Made by a program: the position numbers and the translations under genes. The notes beneath the pieces are model-generated. The model was given only the letters and a program-made list of their open reading frames with translations. It made no database searches and was not told where the DNA came from. Below are positions 7,025 to 14,484 of a DNA stretch of 64,000 nt, one piece after another (the first letter of the stretch is position 1; each line of letters starts with the position of its first letter). The stretch comes from Limnobaculum xujianqingii (GTDB taxonomy: Bacteria; Pseudomonadota; Gammaproteobacteria; Enterobacterales; Enterobacteriaceae): assembly GCF_013394855.1 (NCBI RefSeq), contig NZ_JABMLK010000002.1:1240001-1304000 (forward strand), written 5' to 3'.

Positions 7025-8248
7025 ATGAAACCCTCAATTCAGGTAATGAACGTTGAGAATGGCCGTCCGGTAAAAATGTGGACTCAGGGAGTTCCGGTTG
7101 AAGACGAAGCTAAACGTCAGTTAGAGAACACCGCAAAAATGCCGTTTATCTTTAAACATATTGCAGTGATGCCGGATGTGCATTTGGGTAAAGGTTCAAC
7201 CATTGGGTCTGTGATTCCTACCATAGGAGCAATTATCCCTGCTGCGGTAGGGGTGGATATCGGTTGTGGAATGATTGCAGTGAGAACCTCCCTGCATGCC
7301 AGCGATTTACCGGATAACTTATCTGCGGTGCGTGATGCCATAGAACGAGCGGTACCACACGGACGAGAAGTGAATCGCTCCAAGCGAGATAAAGGAGCCT
7401 GGAATGATGTGCCTGAAGTGGTAAACCGTGCATGGTTGCAGTTAGACCCTGACTTTAAGCAGATTATTGATAAGTATCCTAAGTTGAAAAATACTAACAA
7501 CCGCGTTCACTTAGGAACGCTGGGAACCGGTAACCACTTTATCGAGGTTTGTCTGGATGAGAATCAGGCAGTGTGGTTTATGTTGCACTCTGGTTCACGC
7601 GGTATCGGTAATGCTATCGGAAGTCTGTTTATTGAACTGGCGAAAAAAGATATGCAACGACATTTTATTAATCTGCCGCATCAGGATTTAGCTTATCTGG
7701 TTGAAGGTAGTGAGCATTATAACGATTACGTTTTTGCCGTTGATTGGGCGCAGCGTTATGCCCGCTTAAATCGTGAAACGATGATGAATAATGTGATTGC
7801 GGCGGTACGTAGTGTAATTACTAAACCCTTTACTTTAGAAATGGAAGCGGTGAACTGCCACCATAACTATGTACAGAAAGAGCAGCATTTCGGTCAGGAT
7901 GTATTGGTAACTCGTAAAGGTGCAGTGAGTGCTCAGACCGGTGAGTTGGGTATCATTCCAGGCTCGATGGGTGCCAGATCCTTTATCGTACGTGGAAAAG
8001 GTAACCCGGACGCGTTCTGCTCCTGTAGTCACGGAGCGGGTCGGACTATGAGCCGTACCGAAGCCAAACGTCGTTTTTCAATAGAAGATCAGATCAAGGC
8101 CACAGCAGGCGTTGAATGCCGTAAAGACTCAGATGTTATTGATGAGATACCTATGGCCTATAAAGATATTGATGCAGTGATGACTGCACAGTCAGAGTTG
8201 GTAGAGATTGTTCATACTTTAAAACAGGTAGTTTGCGTTAAAGGGTAA
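7025..8248 (+). CDS. rtcB: RtcB 3'-phosphate/5'-OH RNA ligase
   Basis: At 407 residues this is full length (E. coli 408). RtcB joins RNA 2',3'-cyclic phosphate or 3'-phosphate ends to 5'-OH ends using GTP and Mn2+, repairing cleaved tRNA and rRNA. The metal-binding Cys is in GVDIGCGM (C81). Downstream metal and guanylate-binding blocks are visible: TGNHFIEV, HSGSRGIG, AVNCHHNYV and the active-site His in CSCSHGAGR. It follows the four Yrl RNAs and precedes rtcA, the same arrangement as in Salmonella. Expression is expected from the sigma54 promoter upstream of rsr. AAAGGA lies six bases before the ATG. Confidence 0.96.
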   Translation: MKPSIQVMNVENGRPVKMWTQGVPVEDEAKRQLENTAKMPFIFKHIAVMPDVHLGKGSTIGSVIPTIGAIIPAAVGVDIGCGMIAVRTSLHASDLPDNLSAVRDAIERAVPHGREVNRSKRDKGAWNDVPEVVNRAWLQLDPDFKQIIDKYPKLKNTNNRVHLGTLGTGNHFIEVCLDENQAVWFMLHSGSRGIGNAIGSLFIELAKKDMQRHFINLPHQDLAYLVEGSEHYNDYVFAVDWAQRYARLNRETMMNNVIAAVRSVITKPFTLEMEAVNCHHNYVQKEQHFGQDVLVTRKGAVSAQTGELGIIPGSMGARSFIVRGKGNPDAFCSCSHGAGRTMSRTEAKRRFSIEDQIKATAGVECRKDSDVIDEIPMAYKDIDAVMTAQSELVEIVHTLKQVVCVKG

Positions 8249-8289
8249 CCATCTGATGCTCTGAGTATAAAATTGAAAAGGAACTTAAA

Positions 8290-9315
8290 GTGCAATGGAT
8301 TGAAATTGATGGTTCAAAAGGTGAAGGCGGAGGACAAATTCTCCGCAGCGGATTGTCGCTGTCGATGCTCACGGGTAAAGCCGTACGTTTTACTCATATT
8401 CGTGCCGGGCGAAGTAAGCCCGGTATTATGCGCCAACATCTAACCGCCATTCTGGCTGCGCAGCAGATTTGTGCTGCTCAGGTAAGTGGTGCAACATTAA
8501 ATTCAACGGAATTAACGTTTATTCCGGGCCAAATTAAGTCCGGAGACTATCAGTTTGATTTGGGTGGCGCGGGCAGTTGTGCCTTGGTATTACAGACGCT
8601 GTTACCGGCCTTATGGTCAGCCAATGGTGAAAGTAGGGTTAGATTGAGTGGTGGTACCCATAACCCTATGGCGCCATCAACCAGTTTTCTACAGCAGGTT
8701 TGGTTGCCACTAATGGATAGAATGGGGGCGAAATCAACCTTATTGGTACATCGCTGTGGTTTTTATCCTGCAGGTGGTGGTGAGGTTGAGATTACTGTTT
8801 ATCCCGTCAAACAATGGCAAACATTACATCTGCTTCAGCGCGGTAAGCTGATTGAGATTGGTGCACAATCCCTGATTGCTGATGTACCTGATTCAGTTGC
8901 TCGCAGAGAATTGAATATCGTAAAACAGCAGCTAAAAGTTGAAGAATCAAAGTTAAGTTCAGTTGACGTGTCTTCAGCAAGGTGTGCCGGTAATGCCCTG
9001 TTGGTGAAATTGCAATTTGAACATTTAACAGAACTATTTTGCACCATTGGTACTAAGGGCAAAGCAGCAGCCAAGGTGGCACAAGAAGCTTGTGATGAAG
9101 CACAAGCCTATTTGACGTCGACAGCGGCGGTGGGTGAGTATTTAGCCGATCAATTACTATTGCCAATGGCGATAGCGGGGGAAGGAAGTTTTACTACCTC
9201 TGAGATAACCGATCATCTCTCTACTAACGCTTTAGTCATCTGTCAGTTTTTAAATTGCCGTATTGATATTCAATCGGTAGATCAGGGAACTGAAGTAACC
9301 ATACAAAAGCAGTGA
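8290..9315 (+). CDS. rtcA: RtcA RNA 3'-terminal phosphate cyclase
   Basis: The 341-residue protein (E. coli 338) uses ATP to turn RNA 3'-phosphate ends into 2',3'-cyclic phosphates, the end type handled by RtcB. Family blocks visible are GSKGEGGGQILRS at the N-terminus, RAGRSKPGIMRQH, the central SGGTHNPMAPS, and the C-terminal EITDHLSTNALVI, which holds the expected adenylylated His. Translation starts at GTG with AAAAGGAAC upstream. It is 41 bases from rtcB and is closed by an intrinsic terminator, so it ends the operon. Confidence 0.95.
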   Translation: MQWIEIDGSKGEGGGQILRSGLSLSMLTGKAVRFTHIRAGRSKPGIMRQHLTAILAAQQICAAQVSGATLNSTELTFIPGQIKSGDYQFDLGGAGSCALVLQTLLPALWSANGESRVRLSGGTHNPMAPSTSFLQQVWLPLMDRMGAKSTLLVHRCGFYPAGGGEVEITVYPVKQWQTLHLLQRGKLIEIGAQSLIADVPDSVARRELNIVKQQLKVEESKLSSVDVSSARCAGNALLVKLQFEHLTELFCTIGTKGKAAAKVAQEACDEAQAYLTSTAAVGEYLADQLLLPMAIAGEGSFTTSEITDHLSTNALVICQFLNCRIDIQSVDQGTEVTIQKQ

Positions 9316-9368
9316 AATTGCTGTTGCAATAAGCCTGACGATAGATATGAGTAGTACAAGACTCTGAC

Positions 9369-9402
9369 AAAGGCACTCCAATATGGAGTGCCTTTGGTTT
9401 TT
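9369..9402 (+). terminator. Intrinsic terminator after rtcA
   Basis: AAAGGCACTCCA (9369-9380) pairs perfectly with TGGAGTGCCTTT (9384-9395) across a 3-base loop, followed by GGTTTTT. It ends the rsr-yrl-rtcBA operon. Confidence 0.92.
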
Positions 9403-10093
9403 CAGCAAAAATATTGAGTAACGTATTAGGAATTAATTTGAAAAATAACATGATGTTTTGAAAAACGTGATGATTTGCATTTTTTAAGATACAGCTTATT
9501 TTAAATATCGGTTATCCCTAATTAAAAAGTAAATAAATAAGATTTTACTTATATATTTTCCTGTTTGTTTTGGTAATATTTATTTTCATCTACCTTTTAA
9601 ATTCAGTTTTTTATATTTTCATTATTTTTAATTTACATATTGATTGATAAGTTATAATTCTGTTTTCAATATGATTATTTTAAATTAATAATTATATAAA
9701 AATATAAATAATGGCTTACTTGATATAAGTAATTACTAATTTACAATGCTTTGGATTAATTATAACTTATTGATTATTTTTAGTTTAATTATTCGGCTTG
9801 ATGTTTAATTGGTGGTTTCGATTGTTTTTTAATGATCGAATGTTAATAACGATTTATTTTGATTTCACTTTCAATTTAATATTAAATCTCATTAGTAATA
9901 CGTGCTAATGTATTATTAAATGGAATGGACTTAGATAATTACTTGTAAACTCTACTACGATACTTTGTTGTAAGTGGATAGTTATTTTTCTTAAAAAACA
10001 ATAATTCAGAATATCTGAGTCCCGTCTCTATTACTTGGAAGTAAATAGAGAGCCTGTTGAAACTCTAATGCAGGTTCTCATTGGGAGGAAAAC
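9403..10093. other. AT-rich intergenic region with structured leader
   Basis: About 690 bases of strongly AT-rich DNA with no gene I can support. Such sequence often marks H-NS-bound or horizontally acquired DNA. Near the right side, TCTCTATTAC (about 10025) can pair with GTAAATAGAGA, and CCTG/CAGG flank a short stretch just before the GGAGG of the next gene, suggesting a folded 5' leader. Confidence 0.5.
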
Positions 10094-10369
10094 ATGAAAG
10101 CTACTAAACCAATTTGTCATTACTGTGGTGATTCAAAAACGGTTAACCGGCATGGGACAGCCCAAAATGGCTATCCCAGATTCTATTGTAAAGCGTGCAA
10201 AACAACGTTTCAGACTAGCTACATCTATAAGGGTTATGAAGAGAATATCTTGCGACAAATAAAACGTATGTCGGAGGATGGTTATACGCCTGAAAGAATA
10301 AGCTATGAGCTAAAGATTGCTTTGACATCAGTACGTCAATATATGAAGTATGAGACCGTTGAACAGTAA
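10094..10369 (+). CDS. Orphan InsA-like zinc-ribbon/helix-turn-helix protein
   Basis: Exactly 91 residues, the usual length of IS1 InsA. A zinc ribbon is formed by C8-x2-C11 and C32-x2-C35, with RHGTAQNGYPRFYC between, as in the InsA N-terminal domain. The C-terminal half (YTPERISYELKIALTSVRQYMK) looks like a helix-turn-helix. InsA alone represses IS1 and binds its ends. No InsB frame follows and I see no IS1-type ends, so this is probably a domesticated or solitary DNA-binding protein rather than an active insertion sequence. A perfect GGAGG precedes the ATG, and an AT-rich region lies upstream. Its targets are unknown. Confidence 0.7.
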   Translation: MKATKPICHYCGDSKTVNRHGTAQNGYPRFYCKACKTTFQTSYIYKGYEENILRQIKRMSEDGYTPERISYELKIALTSVRQYMKYETVEQ

Positions 10370-10407
10370 TGCTGTCAGGAAATCCCATACGAATACAGGG
10401 ATAGTGT

Positions 10408-11214
10408 TTAGTGTGAAGTCAGCAGACGATAAAGCATGGTAATCGCGCTGCAAAGAATAAAAATAAAGGTGATTAGCTGAAAGGCGCGTTCTGAGACATT
10501 TTTAAGTAGATATTTGGCTACCGGGATCGAAAGTATTGAACCCAGACTGAGTAATACTGCCAGATGTAAATCAGTATACCCGCCCTGACCGTAAGCCAGC
10601 GCAGAAGCACCCGAAAGCAACATGGTAACAAATACCGAGGTTCCAATTGCTTGTTTGATATTCATTCCGGCATATTTGGTTAAAATCGGTAACATCACAA
10701 CACCACCACCGACACCCGTTGCTCCAATAGTGATCCCGGCTGCAATACCCGGGAGAATAAAACGGGATGTCGGTGTTACTGTTTTTGTGGATGCGTCACT
10801 AATCAGGGTGACAGGATGAAACAGTTGAGTGCAAAATATAAACAGTGACAGTGCAATAGCCAGCACAATCAATATATTGATACTGAGTTGAACATATTGA
10901 TGCCAGGCATCGATACTGGCTAATAGTGTGATTCCGTAGCTGGCGATCAGTGTACTGGGCAACATAACAGACAGAATAATCAGAGAACGTTTTAAGGGAA
11001 TATTGCCTAAGCGAAAGTGAACGCCGGTTGATGATATCTTCATTAACATTGACATCAGATTAGCTGTTGCCACCGCCGTCAGAGTATCCATACCAAACAG
11101 CCAGATTAATACTGGTAAAACAAGTACGCCACCCCCAACACCGGTGGTACTGATAATCAGTCCCAGCAGAGCCCCAATAAAGAGTTTGGCAAACAGAGCC
11201 AGCAACATTGTCAT
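10408..11214 (-). CDS. TSUP-family (TauE/SafE) membrane permease
   Basis: A 268-residue inner-membrane protein with about eight hydrophobic segments arranged as two related halves. The family hallmark glycine-rich motif occurs twice: STTGVGGGVLVLPVL near residue 23 and GATGVGGGVVMLPIL near residue 163. TSUP proteins export or import sulfur-containing anions or other small organic anions; no substrate can be read from the sequence. It is convergent with the InsA-like gene (39-base gap). The sequence to its right (11215-11662) faces its start and would hold its promoter. Confidence 0.88.
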   Translation of the reverse strand: MTMLLALFAKLFIGALLGLIISTTGVGGGVLVLPVLIWLFGMDTLTAVATANLMSMLMKISSTGVHFRLGNIPLKRSLIILSVMLPSTLIASYGITLLASIDAWHQYVQLSINILIVLAIALSLFIFCTQLFHPVTLISDASTKTVTPTSRFILPGIAAGITIGATGVGGGVVMLPILTKYAGMNIKQAIGTSVFVTMLLSGASALAYGQGGYTDLHLAVLLSLGSILSIPVAKYLLKNVSERAFQLITFIFILCSAITMLYRLLTSH

Positions 11215-11662
11215 AAGTAATTTCCGCTCAATTCCTCTGTAATAATACCACGTTAAAGATATCCCTAAACACGCTTATGAGTCATTTTCGATAACTGGAA
11301 GAAGAATCAGGCGGAGTGGCTCCAGTATAGCTGTGGGAATCAATATTTATCACAAGACATTCATCCCACTATAGTGCAATAAATAGAGAAAAATAGAATA
11401 CATTCATTAACCTGACTGGAACAAAAATCAGAAATAATGAATACTGGATTTCAGTCGTGTGGTTTTTAACGAAAATAAATTTGATTTCGGTGGTACAAAC
11501 GTTAAATTGACACCTGATTACAGACATAGCAAATACAGACATCAAGCGCTAAAAATAACTAACCAGAACGTTAGTGAATTTACCCATAATAAGCCATATG
11601 TCTGAAATCAATGCTATGGATGGTTGGGCATCTACAATATTAAAGGGAAATAAAAGAATATT
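11215..11662. other. Divergent intergenic region
   Basis: 448 bases between the TSUP gene (leftward) and the 5'-nucleotidase gene (rightward). It should hold both promoters. I see AT-rich tracts but no operator, RNA gene or repeat I can name. AAAGGGAA lies shortly before the nucleotidase ATG. Confidence 0.5.
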
Positions 11663-12847
11663 ATGGCAATCGATCTATCTAAAACGTTGGTGATAGGTAT
11701 CTCAGCTACAGCGCTATTTGATTTATCAGCCGATAATGACATGTATCAGGAAAAACTACAGCAAGACCCTGATTCAGCCATGAAAGAGTTTCGTCTCTAT
11801 CTACGGGGAAATGAAGATAAGCCGTTAGATGATGGTGCCGGTATGCCGCTGGTAAAATCAATACTGGCCTTGAATGAACATAAAAAAGCTAATGACGATG
11901 GTCCGGTAGTTGAAATCGTTGTGGTCTCTCGTAATGCGCCAGAGGTGGGGTACCGTGTATTAAAAGAGATTAAAAAACGCGGACTGAACATTTCCCGTTC
12001 GGCTTTTACTTCAGGTGAATCCATTAGCGATTACCTTGATGCATATTATATTGATTTGTTCCTGACAACCGATACGCAAGAAGCTAAGCGAGTGATGGAT
12101 AACAATCAGTGCGCTACGGCTTTGGTATATGCGCCTAAGAAGACGATTGCACAAACTGCCTTGCCTCAACTCAGGTTTGCCTTTGATGGCGACGCCGGTA
12201 TTTTTAATGCAATTACTGATGATAAGTCCGAAACATCCATTAATCCTGGCCCGCATGCCAACTTACTGATCAAATTATCTAAAGTACAAGAACGCATCTC
12301 TGAAAGCCTGGATCACTCACCGTTGCGGGTTGCGTTGATTACTTCTCAAAACAGCACCAGCGATCCGGCTGAAATGACCATGATTGATACGCTGAAGCAT
12401 TGGGGTATCTATATTAATGATATTTTCTTCCTGGGTGGCTTACAGAAGTCTCGCTTCCTTAAAGCATTCAAACCGCACATTTTCTTTGATAGCCAGGATT
12501 CTCAGCAAGACGCATCTGAATTAGATATGCCTTACGCTAAAGTCATGTATACCAATCAAGCAGAGACATCAGAGGTAGAAGAGACGGAGGCGCAGGAAGA
12601 AGTAAAAAAGTCTGAAACGTCAAAAGCAGAAGCGAAAGAAACAACTGAGAAGAAACCTTCGGTAGTTGTGGAAAATGATGACGACGATGAAGATGAAGAT
12701 GATGAAAAACTAACAACAGAAGCAAAGAAAAAAGAGGGTAAAGAGCTGGGCGTTTCTCTGGATGAATGCCTGAGTCCTGCTCCGCCAGAAGATTTAAGTA
12801 ATTTGCTAAACAAGTTTATTCGCAAAAAACCTGCTGATGCAGAATAA
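11663..12847 (+). CDS. Cytosolic 5'-nucleotidase (NT5C1-like) with acidic C-terminal tail
   Basis: 394 residues. The N-terminal part (to about residue 295) fits the bacterial members of the 5'-nucleotidase family related to cytosolic NT5C1: opening LSKTLVIGISATALFDLS, then VVVSRNAPEVGYRVL, SAFTSGESISDYL, RFAFDGDAGIF (HAD-like Asp), VALITSQNS and DIFFLGGLQKSRFL, HIFFDSQDSQQDASE. These enzymes hydrolyse nucleoside monophosphates. After about residue 298 comes an extension of roughly 60 residues rich in Glu, Lys and Asp, including an acidic run of DDDDEDEDDE, before a conserved-looking end. The tail looks disordered and its role is unknown. Confidence 0.82.
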   Translation: MAIDLSKTLVIGISATALFDLSADNDMYQEKLQQDPDSAMKEFRLYLRGNEDKPLDDGAGMPLVKSILALNEHKKANDDGPVVEIVVVSRNAPEVGYRVLKEIKKRGLNISRSAFTSGESISDYLDAYYIDLFLTTDTQEAKRVMDNNQCATALVYAPKKTIAQTALPQLRFAFDGDAGIFNAITDDKSETSINPGPHANLLIKLSKVQERISESLDHSPLRVALITSQNSTSDPAEMTMIDTLKHWGIYINDIFFLGGLQKSRFLKAFKPHIFFDSQDSQQDASELDMPYAKVMYTNQAETSEVEETEAQEEVKKSETSKAEAKETTEKKPSVVVENDDDDEDEDDEKLTTEAKKKEGKELGVSLDECLSPAPPEDLSNLLNKFIRKKPADAE

Positions 12848-12885
12848 GATTGTTTGACGATAAATATTAGGATCCGCTTTTCGTG

Positions 12886-13171
12886 ATGAGTATTGAAATT
12901 GTTATTGCTGACTACCAGAATCCAGCCCAGGGAAATGATTTACTGATGTTGCTGGATGGTTATGCTCAAGACCCTATGGGGGGTGGTGAAGCGTTACCAC
13001 CAGCAGTAAAGGCAAGCCTGTTGGCAGAATTGGCCAGGTTACCTCATGCCTTTACTGTTTTGGCTTATGTCGACAATAAACCTGCTGGCTTGATTAACTG
13101 TTTTCTTGGTTTTTCAACCTTTGCTGCCAAACCTCTGGTGAATATCCATGATGTAGTGGTTAGTGCCTCAT
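12886..13171 (+). pseudogene. GNAT acetyltransferase gene truncated by prophage insertion
   Basis: The first 95 or so residues look like a small GNAT N-acetyltransferase: an N-terminal strand, LLAELARLPHAFTVLAYVDNKPAG, then VNIHDVVVSAS, which normally leads into the acetyl-CoA-binding RGxGxG/A loop. That loop and everything after it are missing. From about 13171 the sequence becomes unrelated, and the frame runs only to a stop at 13201-13203. The break coincides with the inferred left end of the Mu-like prophage. The 3' half is not found at the prophage's right side in this window. The ATG at 12886 is preferred; a GTG lies one codon upstream. Confidence 0.8.
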
Positions 13172-13376
13172 TGTGGGGGAGTGATCAATATTACATAGGT
13201 TAAGGGAAAGCTGGATAAGTCCGACGCCTTTAATTGCAAGGCTTGAGGCTCAGATTGATAAAATCTTGCTATTGCATAGGAATGATTAAAACTGAGCTTT
13301 CTTGCGCTATTTATTGCATAACTATAAGCAGAAACTAAAAAGGTTTAAACAGGTTTTAAACCTTATTTAATTATCA
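13172..13376. promoter_or_regulatory. Prophage left end (attL) with putative transposase-binding sites
   Basis: The stretch begins TGTGGGGG, agreeing with the TG start of Mu-type ends. It has no gene. Two related sequences, TTGCTATTGCATA (about 13266) and GCGCTATTTATTGCATAA (about 13303), resemble GCGATATTTATTGCATTG near the right end (about 45870). Repeated sites near both ends are what MuA-type transposases bind, so I read these as end-binding sites. This is inferred from position and repetition. Confidence 0.55.
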
Positions 13377-14092
13377 CTATAAATTCCGACCATACCAAAC
13401 AACTTTCCCTATGATGCAAAAATCGTTCGGCGGGTTGTTCAAATCAACGGTAAATGACTCGTAAGCCGGGTTAGCGCTGGAAAACTTAATATCTCCCCCG
13501 GTAATCGCTGGACTAGTTTTACGAATAAGTGACCATCGATTCTAAGTACATAGATTCCCTCTTTTGCGTCAACATCAGCATGATTAATCAAGATAACATC
13601 TTTATCATTGAGAATGCCTTCCATCGAATAACCCTGAACAGATATGACGGATAGTTGTTTAGGGTCTGCGCGTAGATACTGCTCAATCCAATACTTGCGA
13701 AATGCCATTAAAAACGACGGTTCCTCTGTTTCATTCCAAGCCCCATCACCCGCCGCCGCACTGACGTTATAACGGGGGATAAAAGCAAACTCAGACGTGA
13801 CGCCGCTATCATCTTTAAACTTCGGCCCTTCACCAGTAGCCAGCCATTCTATTGAGACACCCGTGTATTTTACGAGTGATAACAGATTATCTAATGTTGG
13901 TAATGTAGCCCCTGTTAGATATTTGTGTAATCCACCATAAGAAATCCCCACATCTTTAGCAAATGCACGAATACTTTGTTTAGGGCCGATAAGTTCTTTT
14001 AACCTAGTTGAAAAACTGGTTCCTATTTCATCCGCTTTAATCGGAACATTGATTCCTTTTGGAGTCGCTAGTTCCTTTGGTTTGTAACTCAT
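13377..14092 (-). pseudogene. Phage repressor, HTH + S24 peptidase-like, frameshifted
   Basis: Residues about 20-85 form a helix-turn-helix domain (SIRAFAKDVGISYGGLHKYL); the C-terminal part is a LexA/CI-type S24 domain with candidate catalytic Ser in GYSMEG and Lys in FVKLVQRLPG. The frame as sequenced ends at 13439 with a nonsense tail. One extra base in the G5 tract (C5 on the + strand, 13494-13498) restores a normal S24 ending (SSANPAYESF to VVWYGRNL) with a stop at 13377-13379. This is therefore a one-base deletion, either real or a sequencing error. If real, the dimerisation end of the repressor is lost. It is divergent from ner. Confidence 0.85.
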
Positions 14093-14143
14093 TGATTCTT
14101 TTCCTCAATTAAAGCTAATAATTTAAGATTAAAAATATTCACA

Positions 14144-14208
14144 AAAAGAACCATTAAAAGCTTGATTGGTTCCTTTTATTGATCAATACTATTATTACTT
14201 TGTATAAG
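14144..14208 (+). promoter_or_regulatory. Repressor/Ner operator region and early promoter
   Basis: Between the divergent repressor and ner genes, AAAAGAACCA (14144-14153) and TGGTTCCTTTT (14167-14177) form an imperfect inverted repeat suited to a dimeric repressor. A candidate early promoter follows: TTGATC (14179-14184), 18-base spacer, TATAAG (14203-14208), giving a start near 14215, about 11 bases before the ner ATG. Confidence 0.6.
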
Positions 14209-14225
14209 AACTATGGGTTATTACT

Positions 14226-14474
14226 ATGCATAACTGTACAGAATCGCAGAAATTGACTCCGAATGGAATCAATAATCTTATTGACTGGCACCCAGCGGAT
14301 ATTATTTCAGCATTAAAAAAACGGGGAACTAACTTATCAAGGCTTTCTCGGGAGTCTGGTTTAGGCTCTCGAACACTACACAACACCTTGTATCGTAAAT
14401 GGCCCAAAGGTGAAATTTTGATAGCAAATGCTCTCAACGTACAACCTGATGTTATTTGGCCTAGCCGGTACTAA
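14226..14474 (+). CDS. ner: Ner-like early regulatory DNA-binding protein
   Basis: 82 residues with a Ner/Nlp-type helix-turn-helix: WHPADIISALKKRGTNLSRL, then SGLGSRTLHNTLYRKWPKGE and IANALNVQPDVIWPSRY, the usual ending of Ner proteins. In Mu, Ner turns down early and repressor transcription after induction. Its location, first gene of the rightward early operon and divergent from the repressor, fits exactly. The leader seems very short and no good Shine-Dalgarno is visible. Confidence 0.9.
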   Translation: MHNCTESQKLTPNGINNLIDWHPADIISALKKRGTNLSRLSRESGLGSRTLHNTLYRKWPKGEILIANALNVQPDVIWPSRY

Positions 14475-14484
14475 TGGGGTTGTT

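Noticed and set aside
10094..10369. An IS1 insertion sequence
   Set aside because: Only an InsA-like frame is present; no InsB frame, no IS1-type terminal repeats and no target duplication could be seen.
12543..12825. Leftward Ser/Leu-rich frames opposite the nucleotidase tail
   Set aside because: They are the antisense of the Glu/Asp/Lys-rich repeat and reflect its low complexity.
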